A DNA stretch of 50,817 bases from Clostridia bacterium. Its GTDB lineage: Bacteria > Bacillota > Clostridia > Oscillospirales > CAG-272. The notes beneath the pieces were generated by a model, which was not told the origin of the DNA, ran no database searches, and worked only from the letters and a program-made list of their open reading frames with translations. Location: assembly GCA_017508195.1 (NCBI GenBank), contig JAFVZL010000049.1, forward strand, positions 1-50,817, given 5' to 3'. Each line of letters starts with the position of its first letter. The stretch's first letter is position 1. Below, in pieces: positions 35,341 through 47,100 of the stretch. The position numbers and the translations under genes are program-made.

Positions 35341-35377
35341 AAGAGGTTGGCTCTGACGGAGCCAACCTCTTTTGTTT
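35341..35377. terminator. Terminator shared by the XRE gene and infB
   Basis: A 13-bp perfect stem (35341-35353 with 35359-35371), 5-base loop, then TTGTTT on the plus strand; on the minus strand the A-rich flank gives TTAATTTTTT. It ends both the XRE unit and the rimP-infB operon. Confidence 0.88.
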
Positions 35378-35438
35378 ATCATTATTACGGGAGCTGTGCC
35401 CCCTTGTCAGAGTGTGGTTTTACACACCTTGAAGAAGC

Positions 35439-38375
35439 TTATCTTGCAACCTCTTCGATGATGAACGCCTCGAGAGTATCACCCTCGCGGATATCGTTGA
35501 ACTTCTCGATACCGACACCGCACTCGTATCCGTCATTGACTTCCTTGACGTCATCCTTGAATCTTCTGAGCGATGAGATTTTATCCTCAAAGATTACGAT
35601 ACCGTCACGGACTATACGGATAGAGGACTGACGGGTAATCTTTCCGTCCTGAACGTAGCATCCTGCAATGATACCGACGTTCGGAACCTTGATCGTCTGA
35701 CGAACCTCGGCATGACCGAGAAGCACCTCGCGATAGGTGGGAGCAAGCATACCCTTCATTGCCGCCTCGACCTCATCGATTATCTCATAGATGATACGGT
35801 GAGTACGGATATCTACCTTATTACGCTCCGCGGAATCGAGAGCGTTCTTATCGGGACGTACGGAGAATCCGACGATAATAGCATCGGATGCCGCAGCGAG
35901 CATAACGTCACTCTCGGTGATGCCGCCGACCGCACTGTGAATAACGTTTACCTTTACTTCCTCGTTCGAGAGCTTGAGAAGCGAAGCCTTTACTGCCTCG
36001 GCAGAGCCCGCTACATCAGCTTTAACGATTATATTGAGAACCTTCGTACCCTCGGAGATACGGCTGAAGAGGTCGTCGAGGTTGACTCTTGCGTTAGCGG
36101 CAAGTATTTCCTGACGCATCTTTTCTCTTCTCTGCTCCGCGAGGTCACGTGCCATTCTCTCGTCCTCTACCGCGTTAAGCTCATCGCCCGCCTGGGGAAC
36201 GTCGTCAAGACCGATTATCTCAACGGGAACGGAAGGACCTGCAACCTTGACCGTCTTACCCTTATCGTCTATCATTGCTCTTACTCTACCGGTAGAATTA
36301 CCTACGATGACGTAGTCACCCTGATGAAGTGTACCGTTCTGGATAAGCACGGTCGCAACGGGACCGCGACCGCGATCGAGCTTCGACTCGATTACAAGAC
36401 CGCGTGCGCGCTTTGCGGGGTTGGCCTTAAGCTCCTTGACCTCCGCTACGAGAAGCACGCTCTCGAGAAGGTCATCTATACCCATACCCGTGAGTGCGGA
36501 AACGGGAACTGTAATAACGTCACCGCCCCATGCCTCGGGAACGAGCTCGTACTGAGTAAGCTGATTAAGAACGTTGTCGGGATTAGCGTGCGGCTTATCC
36601 ATCTTGTTGATAGCTACGATGATATCAATGCCTGCCGCCTTAGCGTGGTTGATAGCCTCAACGGTCTGGGGCATAACACCGTCATCTGCCGCTACTACGA
36701 GTATCGCGATATCGGTGGACTTAGCGCCGCGCATACGCATTGCGGTGAACGCCTCGTGTCCGGGAGTATCAAGGAAGGTGATATCCTTGCCGCTTGCCTT
36801 TACTCTGTAAGCACCGATCGCCTGAGTGATACCGCCGGCCTCGCCCTTGGTTACGTTAGTATGTCTGATAGCGTCAAGAATAGAGGTCTTACCGTGGTCA
36901 ACGTGACCCATTACGCAAACAACAGGAGCACGCTCTACGAGATCCTCCTCGTTGTCCTCCGCCTCGGTAAAGAGCTTCTCCTCGATGGTAACTACTACTT
37001 CCTTCTTGACCTTAGCGCCGAACTCGTCAGCGATAAGCTCTGCGGTAGCGAAATCGATAACGTCATTAAGGCTCTTCATCTCGCCCATCATCATGAGCTT
37101 CTTGATTACCTCGGCCGAGGTCTTCTTAAGTCTTATTGCAAGCTCGGAAACAGTGATCTCATCGGGAACGGATATCTCGAGCTGCATCTTTCTTGCACGC
37201 TCTGCCTCCATGCGCTTGATGCGCTCCTGGTTGGCTCTCTCTCTGTCCTTCGCGCTCTTCTGGTTCTGACCGCGGTTATCCTGCTTCTTGATCTTGGTCT
37301 TTGACGTAGTGGGCTGACCACCTCTCGAGCCGCCGTTAGCGATAGCATAGTACTGATCGTTGAAGCGATCGTCGTACTTCGAAAGATCGACATCGGTGGT
37401 TCTCGTATCGATAACTCTCTTACCGGGTGCGGTAGTGGGAGCATCTGCACCGATATTTACGCCGCCCGTAACCTGACCGCGATCAACGGTAATGGTTCTG
37501 AGCTGCTGACGCTGAGCGGGAGTCTTCTTCTCCTCGCGCTTAGGCTGCTTCGGAGCCGTAACTGTCTCCTGAGCCTTCTGGCGTCTTTCGAGCTGCGCCT
37601 GCTGTGCCTGCTGAGCGGGACGCTCTGCCGATGCAACGCGAGCTGCCTCCTCTACCTCCTTCGGGCGTACTGCCTGAGGCTGAGGCTGCTGCTGAGCAGG
37701 TCTCTGTCCCACGGGACGCGTCGGCTGTCCCTGTCCTGCGGGGCGTCTGCCCTCAGCATTTCTGTTCATATTTTCACGGCGCTTTGCGAAGGGATCCTCT
37801 GAGGGTCTTGCGCCGTATCTCGAATTCTGCTGGCCGTAGGTTCTCTGTCCGCCCTGTGCGCCCTGTGCGCCCTGAGGACGTCTGTCCTCTCTGGGTCTCT
37901 CGGCTCTCTCGGGCTGACGGGGTCTGTCCTCACGCTTATCCGCGGGCTTCTCAGCCGCCTTCTGCTGAGGCTTGGGCTCTGCCTTCTGCTGAGGCTTGGG
38001 CTCTGCCTTTGCCGCAGGCTTAGGCTCTGCCTTTGCCATAGGCTTGGGCTCTTCCTTTGCCGCAGGCTTCTCCTCAGCTTTAGGCGCAGGAGCCGCCTTT
38101 GGCTCCTCCTTAACCTCGGTATTTTCCTCCGCCTTGGGCGCGGGCTTTTTCTTGGCCTGTGCCGCCTTTATTGTCACCTTACCCGAGGTATACGCCTCGA
38201 GATCATGGATCTGGTGGGTAGACGTCATGTGCTGCATGAATATCTCAAACTCGAGATCCGTGACCGATGCACCGGTATTTTTATCAATTTTAATTTCTTT
38301 AAATCCCTCGATAACATCCTTGGTTTTCATTCCGAAATCCTTGGACATCTCCGAGATCTTAGTTACTTTTGCCAT
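35439..38375 (-). CDS. infB: Translation initiation factor IF-2
   Basis: A 978-residue IF-2, the GTPase that places initiator tRNA on the ribosome. IF2_N modules stand at the N-terminus ([15 protein letters not shown]) and near 400. Between them is a long disordered linker rich in Ala, Pro, Lys and Glu, then Arg and Gln. The GTPase has GHVDHGKT near 483-490, DTPGHEAF and NKMDKP. The C-terminal domains C1 and C2 follow. The ATG at 38375 has GGTGG before it and is the conserved start, preferred over a GTG three codons upstream. It is the last gene of the operon: a terminator follows and rbfA is not adjacent. Confidence 0.97.
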   Translation of the reverse strand: MAKVTKISEMSKDFGMKTKDVIEGFKEIKIDKNTGASVTDLEFEIFMQHMTSTHQIHDLEAYTSGKVTIKAAQAKKKPAPKAEENTEVKEEPKAAPAPKAEEKPAAKEEPKPMAKAEPKPAAKAEPKPQQKAEPKPQQKAAEKPADKREDRPRQPERAERPREDRRPQGAQGAQGGQRTYGQQNSRYGARPSEDPFAKRRENMNRNAEGRRPAGQGQPTRPVGQRPAQQQPQPQAVRPKEVEEAARVASAERPAQQAQQAQLERRQKAQETVTAPKQPKREEKKTPAQRQQLRTITVDRGQVTGGVNIGADAPTTAPGKRVIDTRTTDVDLSKYDDRFNDQYYAIANGGSRGGQPTTSKTKIKKQDNRGQNQKSAKDRERANQERIKRMEAERARKMQLEISVPDEITVSELAIRLKKTSAEVIKKLMMMGEMKSLNDVIDFATAELIADEFGAKVKKEVVVTIEEKLFTEAEDNEEDLVERAPVVCVMGHVDHGKTSILDAIRHTNVTKGEAGGITQAIGAYRVKASGKDITFLDTPGHEAFTAMRMRGAKSTDIAILVVAADDGVMPQTVEAINHAKAAGIDIIVAINKMDKPHANPDNVLNQLTQYELVPEAWGGDVITVPVSALTGMGIDDLLESVLLVAEVKELKANPAKRARGLVIESKLDRGRGPVATVLIQNGTLHQGDYVIVGNSTGRVRAMIDDKGKTVKVAGPSVPVEIIGLDDVPQAGDELNAVEDERMARDLAEQRREKMRQEILAANARVNLDDLFSRISEGTKVLNIIVKADVAGSAEAVKASLLKLSNEEVKVNVIHSAVGGITESDVMLAAASDAIIVGFSVRPDKNALDSAERNKVDIRTHRIIYEIIDEVEAAMKGMLAPTYREVLLGHAEVRQTIKVPNVGIIAGCYVQDGKITRQSSIRIVRDGIVIFEDKISSLRRFKDDVKEVNDGYECGVGIEKFNDIREGDTLEAFIIEEVAR

Positions 38376-38425
38376 GTAAGCCACCGTTCGACCTTATATT
38401 TCAGCCGAACTTCCTTTCGTCGAAT

Positions 38426-38737
38426 TTAGGTTGACCCGATAATCTCCATCAGTGCCTTAGCGAAATTCTCATCGCATACTCCCACGCACGCGGGCGCGTA
38501 GGTCTTACCGAGCATTCTACCGAGCTCTCCTATTTCTATATCAGCGCTTATCAACCGAACGCCGTAGTACTCGCACTTTGTGCGGATCTTTTTCTTAGTT
38601 CCCTCGGATGCCATAGCCGATGCTACGACGAGCTTTATTCTGCCCTTTGCCATAGCGACGAACACCTGTTCGGTGCCTACCGTCAGCTTGCCTGCCCGCA
38701 TTGCGAGCCCGAGCATACCGATAAACTTATCACACAT
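38426..38737 (-). CDS. ylxQ: L7Ae/L30e-family RNA-binding protein YlxQ
   Basis: A 103-residue L7Ae-type protein (GLAMRAGKLTVGTEQV near 8-23, and KLVVASAMASEGTKKKI near 35-51). Members bind kink-turn RNA and occur between ylxR and infB in Firmicutes. The start ATG (38735-38737) overlaps the ylxR stop by eight bases; the frame is open further upstream, but those codons are the ylxR gene in another frame. GAGGGTGAG provides a ribosome site. Confidence 0.9.
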   Translation of the reverse strand: MCDKFIGMLGLAMRAGKLTVGTEQVFVAMAKGRIKLVVASAMASEGTKKKIRTKCEYYGVRLISADIEIGELGRMLGKTYAPACVGVCDENFAKALMEIIGST

Positions 38738-38999
38738 CTCTGATCTCACCCTCGAGCCTGTCGTATACCTCCTCGGGTATCGCGCACTCAAGAGAAGCGG
38801 ATATCCTTCCCGACTTCCTTGCGCGCTTGAGGCAGGCTGCGTTTCTGCAGAGGTAAGCACCTCTGCCTGACGCCTTGCCGACTAGGTCGAGCACGATCTC
38901 TCCTTCGGGCGTTCTGAGCACACGCATCAGAGTGTTTTTCGGAAAATGCTCGCCGCATCCGACACACCGCCTCTCGGGGATCCTTCTAACCTGTGCCAT
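38730..38999 (-). CDS. ylxR: YlxR/RnpM family RNA-binding protein
   Basis: An 89-residue DUF448 protein. RRCVGCGEHFPKNTLMRVLR (11-30) and GRGAYLCRNAACLKRA (45-60) are the family blocks. YlxR (RnpM) has been described as an RNase P modulator in Bacillus. GGAGG stands before the ATG. It overlaps ylxQ by eight bases and follows nusA by 15. Confidence 0.93.
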   Translation of the reverse strand: MAQVRRIPERRCVGCGEHFPKNTLMRVLRTPEGEIVLDLVGKASGRGAYLCRNAACLKRARKSGRISASLECAIPEEVYDRLEGEIRDV

Positions 39000-39014
39000 A
39001 CGATGCCTCCGCTA

Positions 39015-40049
39015 TCAGTCTGCCTTGATATCTATCTTGCAGCCTGTGAGACGTGCAACGAGCTTAGCGTTCTGTCCCTCTCTGCCGATTGCAAGAGAGA
39101 GCTGATCGGGAGCTACGGTAACGCGAGCGGTGCGCTCGTCCTCCATAACGACCGAGATTACCTTGGCGGGAGAAAGAGCCTCTGCGATATAATCCTCAAT
39201 ATAGTCGCTGTACTTGATGATGTCTACCTTCTCTCCACCGAGCTCATCGAGAATAGCACCGATACGCATACCGTTCTTACCGATGCACGAGCCTACTGCG
39301 TCAACGTTCTCGTCACGCGACTGAACCGCGATCTTGGTTCTGCTGCCCGCCTCGCGCGATACTCCCTTAATAAGAATCGTACCGTCCTGTATCTCGGGTA
39401 TTTCAAGCTCGAATAGCCTTCTTACAAAGTTGGGATGAACTCTCGAAAGATTAACGATAGGTCCGCGGGTCTCACCCGAGTTGACCTCGGAAACGAACAC
39501 CTTGATCCTGTCGCCGACATCATGGACCTCGCCGGGGATCTGCTCGGACTTGATAAGAGTCGCACGGCCTGTTCCCGTATCGAGAATGAGGTTTCCGTTC
39601 ACCATATCTACCTTATCAACTACCGCAGTAATGATCTCCTCGCGCATCTGCTCGTAAGCACGGGTCTGCATCTCGCGCTCCGCTGTGCGGATAGCCTGAA
39701 TGATCATCTGCTTACCGGGCTGAACCGACAGGCGGCGGAAGGTCTTGGTCTTTAGCTCGGTCTCAACGAAGCCGCCGAGCTTGTTTCTGCGGCTGAGCGC
39801 CTTTGCATCCGAGAGCGAGATTTCACACTTCGGATCGACAACCTCACCGTCGGGAACGACAAGACGCTGCTGGAATACCTTCATATCGCACTTAACCGGA
39901 TCGAGATGCACGCGGATAAGAGCGGTGGCACCCACTTCCTTTTTGCAGGCGTTTGCGAGAGCCTCCTCGATCTTCGCGAGCATATACTCCTTTGATATTC
40001 CGTTCTCCTTCTCGAGCAAGTCGAGAGCATTGAAGAGTTCTGCGTTCAT
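39015..40049 (-). CDS. nusA: Transcription termination/antitermination factor NusA
   Basis: A 344-residue NusA: N-terminal RNA-polymerase-binding domain (about 1-125), S1 domain (about 135-200, with GDRIKVFVSEV) and two KH domains (about 205-344, with GSCIGKNGMRI and SLAIGREGQNAKLVARLTG). It lacks the C-terminal acidic repeats of Proteobacteria, as is usual for Firmicutes. It binds polymerase and modulates pausing and termination, which is relevant to the leader hairpin of its own operon. AAAGGAA precedes the ATG. Confidence 0.97.
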   Translation of the reverse strand: MNAELFNALDLLEKENGISKEYMLAKIEEALANACKKEVGATALIRVHLDPVKCDMKVFQQRLVVPDGEVVDPKCEISLSDAKALSRRNKLGGFVETELKTKTFRRLSVQPGKQMIIQAIRTAEREMQTRAYEQMREEIITAVVDKVDMVNGNLILDTGTGRATLIKSEQIPGEVHDVGDRIKVFVSEVNSGETRGPIVNLSRVHPNFVRRLFELEIPEIQDGTILIKGVSREAGSRTKIAVQSRDENVDAVGSCIGKNGMRIGAILDELGGEKVDIIKYSDYIEDYIAEALSPAKVISVVMEDERTARVTVAPDQLSLAIGREGQNAKLVARLTGCKIDIKAD

Positions 40050-40155
40050 TTTTTCCTTTGTACCGTAACCCTTGGCGCATACTCGCGCCTTTGGTTTCCT
40101 TTCTTATATCTCAATTTAATTATAATCTCTTTTCAACCGAATATTACGAGAGGTA

Positions 40156-40617
40156 CTACTCCTCGACGTAAACCGTGGCGAGCTTCGATATCTCAGCCTT
40201 GGTAAGCGATACGGCATTATCGCCCTCGGTTATGGTTATCACACCGTCCTCGTATGCTGAAAGGATGCCGATTATGCTCTTTTTGCCATCCTTAGCCGCG
40301 AACAGCTTCGCCTCGACGGGCATACCGATAGAGGCGGTGATGTGATCGTCTGTTCTGAGCTCGCGCTCGATTCCGGGCGATGACACCTCAAGGTAATAGA
40401 ATCCCTCGATAGGATCACACTCGTCGAGTATGGGATCTATCGCACGATGCACGCGCTCGCAGTCGTCGATGGTAATACCGCGCTCATTGTCTATAGTGAT
40501 CTCGAGGTGGTAGTCTGCACCGATTTTTGAATAGGTAATATCCCATATGTCATAACCCAGCTCGGTTACCGTTGGTAGTATCGCCTCTCTGACTGTATCC
40601 CTGACGCTTTTCTTCAT
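40156..40617 (-). CDS. rimP: Ribosome maturation factor RimP
   Basis: A 153-residue RimP, needed for 30S subunit assembly. The blocks LGYDIWDITY (about 20-29), ITIDDCERVHRAIDPILDE (about 49-67) and YYLEVSSPGIERELR (about 74-88) are typical. The ATG at 40617 has AAAGGAG before it; an ATG 12 codons upstream lacks one. It is first in the operon with nusA, 106 bases ahead of it. Confidence 0.94.
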   Translation of the reverse strand: MKKSVRDTVREAILPTVTELGYDIWDITYSKIGADYHLEITIDNERGITIDDCERVHRAIDPILDECDPIEGFYYLEVSSPGIERELRTDDHITASIGMPVEAKLFAAKDGKKSIIGILSAYEDGVITITEGDNAVSLTKAEISKLATVYVEE

Positions 40618-40657
40618 TTGACGCTCCTTTAAAACAGACTTTGATCTTCTCACAAAA

Positions 40658-40685
40658 GAGAGAGTGACCTCTCAGCCACTCTCTC
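40658..40685 (-). promoter_or_regulatory. Leader hairpin of the rimP-infB operon
   Basis: GAGAGAGTG (40658-40666) pairs with CACTCTCTC (40677-40685). On the minus strand the stem is followed by TTTTG. It lies between the promoter at 40708-40735 and the rimP start, so it can act as a leader attenuator of the nusA-containing operon. It could also stop read-through from the upstream 70-residue gene. Confidence 0.55.
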
Positions 40686-40707
40686 CTTCTATCATGTTTA
40701 CGATACT

Positions 40708-40735
40708 ATTATAACATATATTTTATAAAAATCAA
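40708..40735 (-). promoter_or_regulatory. Promoter of the rimP-nusA-ylxR-ylxQ-infB operon
   Basis: On the minus strand TTGATT (40730-40735), a 16-base spacer and TATAAT (40708-40713), with an extended -10 TG. The start would be near 40700, giving a leader of about 83 bases. Confidence 0.7.
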
Positions 40736-40775
40736 TACTTTATTAAGATTTTCATAAAATATTTTACCCGAACGC

Positions 40776-40988
40776 TTAATTGTCGTTAGGGGAGTCGCCG
40801 AGCTTGTATCTGCGGCGCCTATATTTCGGGAGTCCCATTTCAAGCGAGATCTCATTCATAATGTCCTCTATCTCGTATACGGTCTCATCCCTGAGGCTCT
40901 CAAGGCGCTCTATGGCACGCCGGCGCTCTACGTCGGTCATATCCGACACCTTTTTCGTGAAAAGCTCTGCATCGCTGCTGATCGCCAT
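40776..40988 (-). CDS. Small 70-residue protein, function unknown
   Basis: A 70-residue, highly charged protein, mostly helical, with a basic RRRR segment near the end (KYRRRRYKL). The ATG at 40988 has AAGGAG before it; the upstream frame has no such signal. It lies 130 bases after the giant gene and just before the rimP promoter. I do not recognise it; it resembles small conserved Clostridia proteins with a helical hairpin. Confidence 0.6.
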   Translation of the reverse strand: MAISSDAELFTKKVSDMTDVERRRAIERLESLRDETVYEIEDIMNEISLEMGLPKYRRRRYKLGDSPNDN

Positions 40989-41082
40989 AACAAACTCCTT
41001 TTGCCAGAATCGGCATAAAATCAATCGTTTTTTAGTCTTTACGGGTAAAGAAAGAGGCACCCGTGTTAAATTTCCTCTGTAT

Positions 41083-41107
41083 TCCGCCGCGGATATGCCG
41101 CGGCGGA
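41083..41107. other. GC-rich hairpin after the giant gene
   Basis: A 10-bp perfect stem (41083-41092 with 41098-41107) with a 5-base loop, 12 bases beyond the giant gene's stop. No U-run follows on the minus strand, so termination would be weak; it may protect the 3' end of the long message. Confidence 0.5.
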
Positions 41108-41118
41108 TACCTTAGGTC

Positions 41119-44100
41119 TTAGGGTAAGAGCTGTCCAAGGAACGGGAAGAATGAAAGCACTATATTAAGTACTGCCTGCCACTTCCAGATAAGCACGCCT
41201 GCCGCAGCACCGATAACCAGGATAAGCATAAGAGCGAGGACGAACCTACCGTTCTTTATTCTTCTTTCTTTTGCCTCGGAGAGTGCTCTCTTTCCGATCT
41301 TGCGGATCGTGGACTTATTCTTCTTGAACGTCTTCTTACTCTTCTCGAGAGTCGTGAGCGCATCCTTACGGGCACGTCCCGAGGGTCTCTCGTTAGCAAG
41401 AATGTATCTGCTTCTTGCAATAGCTCCCGCCAGCTCTACCTGCTCATCCATGAGCTCATAAAGCTTCTCACGGTACTTATTGCTAACTTTTGTTATGGAA
41501 ATCTTGCGTGCAAGCTTGCTTTGAGTTCTGTGCTCCTTGTCACGCGCGATTCTTTCCGCCTTATCTCTTTCAGCAGCGTTACCATTTCTCGCGCTTCCGA
41601 GATAGAGCTCGGTCAGACGCTCGTTGATCTCATCTCTCTTAACGAGAAGGTTGATAAGCTTCTCACGAAGCTCGCCGAGCAACGCCATATCCATGGCTCC
41701 ACCGAATCTTACGGTCGAAAGGTCGGTCATCACGAAGGAGTAGTACCTTCTGTTATCCGCTTTCTCAAGGCTTACCGCGCGAGGTGCGCGCTTACGCGCG
41801 ATCTTGAGGTCACGCTTGTTGTCACGCAGCTCAAGATTTTCCTCCCATGTACGCTTGGAGAACTCCTTCGATGTCGTGCGACATTCGGTTTCGAGCGAGG
41901 ATACAATGTATGCCATCTTCGCCTTCATATACGCGATATCACGCATCTGATGTGCTCTCGAAAGCTTCTCGAGTGTCTTCTTATCATAGATAAGAGCCTC
42001 GAGCACGGGACCTTCGATAGGCTTGCCCCAACGTCTTTCATGGCGCGCCTTTCTGTTTTCGATACGGCGCTCATCTCTGATGAGAAGCTCCATCTCGCGT
42101 GCCTTTGTGCGTCTTTCCTCGGCTCTTGCCTCGCGCACGTTCTGCCCGTTGATAAGCTCGTATATACGCTGTGCCTCGCTGTCGATTCTACCTCTTTCAC
42201 CGTCGGTAGTCTCTATCTCGAGTATAGCAAGCTCGCGTGCGAGCTCCTCGTCTATCACGGGATCGTCAAAGACAGCTCTTTCGAGAGCCTCCGCCGCCTC
42301 GAGTTCACGCGCGTTTCTAGCCTTGATTGCCGCATCACGGCCCCTCGAATACTCACCGAATGCTACCGCATCGTTCTCGAGTGCCTCCTCGGCTATCTCC
42401 TCCTCACCGTCGAGGTTCATCTTGACGGGCTCTTCCTTCTCCTCATCGGGTGCGGTGTAAGGAAGATCGATCTTTTCCTCGTCAGTAATCGCGGGATCTG
42501 CCTTAATGGCATCGTCTCTCTCTCGAGAGTATTTAGCGAACTCAAGTGCGCTCTCGCCCTCTACCTTCCTAATATAAGCCGCCTCGCCGGATACCTTAAC
42601 CGATACCGCACTGCTTGCTGCTTCTTCATTAATAGTATAAGGAAGAGAAATCTCATCAGCTGCACAAGACGTTCCGCTCTTGAGAGCACGGTCTCTCGAC
42701 TCGAAGTATTCTCTGAACTTTACAGCATCCTCGCCGTCCAGCTTTTCCTCGTATGCCTTTTCGACAGCACTTACGCGCACGGTCGTACGTCTCGGCTCAT
42801 CAGTGACGGATACGGTATACGGTGTCTTGGGATCCTCCTCGGGAGTAGCGGCACCGGATCCCGCTATAGCACCGTCTCTTTCACGCGAGTACTTATCAAA
42901 TGCAAGTGCATCGCGTACCTCGTCGCGCTTCGATCCCGTAGCTTTCTTAGGAGATGTCGTCTTGGGAGTCGGGAGCTCATCCTCTACGATACTGATAGGC
43001 TCGGCAACCACCTCAGCCTCTCTGGTATTTTCGGACACCTGTACCCTTATCGCCTTATCTCTTTCGCGAGAGAATCTCTCGAAGGCGATAGCATCAGCTC
43101 TCTCCTCCTTAGGAGTCACACTGCTCTTGGCAGTATGTGTTACGGGAGCTGCCGTGTCGTCAAAGCTCTCCTTTACAACGTAACGGAGCTCGGGCTCGAC
43201 CGCGGATTCCTCGGCTCTGCGCCTTATCTCCTCGTCACGCCTCTTAGAATAGTCGCTGAATGCGATGGCATCGTTTTCGATGATCTCCTCGACCATATCA
43301 TCGACACCGGGTACATTGTTGATATCGTATTCGGGTGCTGCAGCCTCTTCTCCGATATCGTGTATACCTATAAGGCGTACGTCATCGGACTTTTTGGATG
43401 CTTCAGGCTTCTTACCCTTTTCCGTTACGGGAGTGCGTACGGGCTCAGCAACAGGCTCGGTAATTTCATAGCTTGCCGAAGCGGCAGCATTTTCCTCCTG
43501 AAGCTTAACCTGTATATCTCTTTCGCGGTTGTACTTCTCAAATTCAAGTGCAGCCTTAAGTCTTTCACGCCTTGCGGCCTTCGGATCAACACTCTCGCTC
43601 ACGCGGACGGGATCAATAACCTCGTCGATGGTGTGAGAAACGCTATCCATGAAGGGTTCTTTATTTGCTTCAGCACTTGCCGCAGCCTCTGCTGCCCTCG
43701 TTTCAAGCACCTTGTCGCGCTCGGTGTTGTATCTTTCAAATGCAAGCGCATCAAGAAGTCTGTCACGCTTGGTGACCTCGCTCTTAGGCTTGGTTACCGT
43801 TGCCTTAGTAGGTGTAGGCTCAACTACCTCGTTAACACCGTGAGGTACGGTGTCCGTGAACGGCTCTGTCGGAGCCGCTGCCGCTGCATCCACAGCCTGT
43901 GCCGCCATTGTTTCAAGAACCTTGTCGCGCTCGGTGTTGTATCTTTCAAATGCAAGTGCATCAAGAAGTCTGTCACGCTTAGTGACCTCGCTCTTAGGCT
44001 TGGTTACAGTTGCCGCCGTGGGTGTAGGCTCGACTACCTCGTTAACACCGTGAGGTACAGTGTCCGTGAACGGCTCTGTCGGAGCCGCTGCCGCTGCATC

Positions 44101-47100
44101 CACAGCCTGTGCCGCCATTGTTTCAAGAACCTTGTCGCGCTCGGTGTTGTATCTTTCAAATGCAAGTGCATCACGGATCTCGTCACGCTTGGTGACCTCG
44201 CTCTTAGGCTTGGTTACCGTTGCCTTAGTGGGCGTAGGCTCAACTACCTCGTTTACTGTATGAGGCTCGCTGTCCATGAACGGCTCTTTTGGAGCCGCCT
44301 CTGCTGCATCCACAGCCTGTGCCGCCCTTGTTTCAAGAACCTTGTCGCGCTCGGAGTTGTATCTCTCGAATGCAAGTGCATCCGCTACCTTATCGCGCTT
44401 GGTGACCTCGCTCTTAGGCTTGGTTACCGTTGCCTTAGTAGGTGTAGGCTCGACTACCTCGTTGACACCGTGAGGAGTACTGTCCATATACGGCTCAGTC
44501 ACACCTCTTGCCGCCGCATCAGCAACCTGTGCGGCTCTGGTCTCAAGTACCTTATCACGCTCGGTGTTGTAACGCTGGAACTCGAGTGCGTCCTTGACCT
44601 CGTCGCGCTTCGTGACCTCGCTCTTAGGCTTGGTTACGGTGGTCGCGGTGGGAGTAGGCTCGACTACCTCGTTAACACCGTGAGGTACACTGTCCGTGAA
44701 AGGCTCTGCCGGAGCCGCTGCCGCTGCATCCGCAGCCTGTGCCGCCCTTGTTTCAAGAACCTTGTCGCGCTCGGTGTTGTATCTCTCGAATGCAAGTGCA
44801 TCGCGGAGCTCGTCACGATCAGAGCTCTTTTTCTTCGGCTTGGCCTCCGGCTTAGCATCATCCGCAATGCTGAAGAACACAGACACAACGCGGTCGGTAT
44901 AAGCTACCGAGAGTGCGTGCTCACCGACACTTAACATATTAAGGTATATGGGCTTGATGGTGATTATAGTGCTACCGCTTCTCGCCTCATAATACTTTTT
45001 ATTGACTCTCTTTCCGTCAAGACTGAGTCCGCGGAATTTCTCAAACGGAGCATCGATCCTGAATTCGAGAGCCTTACCGCTACCCTTACTCCACTCACCG
45101 GGGTTAGCCTCGTAAGGAGAAGTATACTCATCTGCATGAGTCTCCCCCTCCTTGGCCTTGATAGCGCGGATCTCTCGGTCTCTATCCTCGGAGAACTGCT
45201 TGAATGCTAAAGCATCGGCTTCGATCGCGTCAGCAATAAGCTCCTTCTCACCGTCAATCTCGGCAGGAACTACTATGCGTACCTTTTCCTCGGGAACGCG
45301 ATAAGGAAGATCTATCTTATCCTCGTCGCTCGGCTCGGTGGATCTATACTCCTTGTCTCTCTCGCGGTAATACTTTTCAAAGGCAACGGCCTCATCACCC
45401 TCGAAATCAGCGAGAGCGCGGCTATCAACGTCGCCGCTATTTACGGAAATACTTGCATCCGTACTATCGGCAGCACCATAAGGTATGAATGCCTCGGTCT
45501 CGGGAATTCTACCCTCAGCCTTGATGCGTGCATCTCTTGTGCGGGACTCCTTAGCGAATGTTACCGCATCCTCGCCAGCCATAGCCTCGTCGTAAAGCTT
45601 TTCCGCCTTGGACTTGGTCGCGGTAGGCTTAGCCTCGGTTACTTCCTCGGCTCCGTAAGGCATGCTTGCCTCGGTCTCGGAAATTCTGTCCTCAGCCTTG
45701 ATGCGTGCATCTCTTGTGCGGGACTCCTTAGCAAATGCTACCGCATCCTCGCCAACCATAGCCTCATCGTAAAGCTTTTCCGCCTTGGACCTGGTCGCAG
45801 TAGGCTTAGCCTCGGTTACTTCCTCGGCTCCGTAAGGCATGCTTGCCTCGGTCTCGGGAATTCTGCCCTCAGCCTTGATGCGTGCATCTCTCGTGCGGGA
45901 CTCCTTAGCGAATGCTACCGCATCCTCGCCAACCATAGCCTCGTCGTAAAGCTTTTCCGCCTTAGACCTGGTCGCAGTAGGCTTAGCCTCGGTTACTTCC
46001 TCGGCTCCGTAAGGCATGCTTGCCTCGGTCTCGGGAATTCTGCCCTCAGCCTTGATGCGTGCATCTCTTTCGCGCGAATACTTCGCGAACTCGGTAGCCT
46101 CGAAGCCTTCCTCGAATACAACAAACTTTTCCTCTGCGGAGCTGATTCTTGACTTCGGCTTCGTCTCTTCAACATCGGTTGCAGAATAAGGTACGGCAAC
46201 CTCTTCCTTAGCCTCAGAAGCAAGCACGGATATTTCACCGTCTCTTGCGCGGGAATACTCCTCAAAACGAAGCGCATCCTTGACTTCATCGCGCTTGGAT
46301 ACGCGCGTTCCCTCTGCCTTTACGGTTACGGGTTCTATATCAGAAGTGTCCGCCTCATAAGGCTTGCGGATCTTCTCAGCTTCCCTTGCGAGAGCATCTA
46401 TTCTGATCGTCTCGTCTCTCTTGCGAGAGTACTCGGCAAACGCGAGTGTTTCCTCTTCAATAGCTTCAGCTATAAGATCGGACTCACCCGGAATGACAAC
46501 ATTTGTTTGCTTATCGACCGTTTCCGCAGCTACAACATACGGAATATCGATCTTTTCTTCTTTTATTATAGTGACAGAATCAGGCTCAACTACCTCGTTT
46601 ACTGTATGAGGTACGCTGTCCATGAACGGCTCTTTTGGAGCTGCCTCTCTTGCATCCAGAGCCTGTGCCGCTCTTGTTTCAAGAACCTTATCACGCTCGG
46701 TGTTGTAACGCTGGAACTCAAGTGCGTCCTTGACCTCATCGCGCTTCGTTACCTCGCTCTTAGGCTTGGTTACGGTTGCCGCCGTGGGCGTAGGCTCAAC
46801 TACCTCGTTTACTGTATGAGGTGCGCTATCCATGAACGGCTCTTTTGGAGCCGCCTCTGCTGCATCCACAGCCTGTGCCGCCCTTGTTTCGAGAACCTTA
46901 TCACGCTCGGTGTTGTAACGCTGGAACTCAAGTGCGTCCTTGACCTCATCGCGCTTGGTGACCTCGCTCTTAGGCTTAGTTACCGTTGCCGCCGTGGGCG
47001 TAGGCTCAACTACCTCGTTTACTGTATGAGGCTCGCTGTCCATGAACGGCTCTTTGGGAGCTGCCTCTGCTGCATCCACAGCCTGTGCCGCCCTTGTTTC

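Noticed and set aside
35712..37304. 530-codon open frame on the plus strand inside infB
   Set aside because: It is fully antisense to IF-2 coding sequence with intact GTPase motifs, and shows no start signals or recognisable domain.
41521..44934. Very long open frame on the plus strand, opposite the giant gene
   Set aside because: It mirrors the repeats of the minus-strand gene, is rich in Cys, Leu, Arg and Ser as expected from antisense of GAG/GAT/GCA-rich code, and has no ribosome site. It is a by-product of repeat codon bias.
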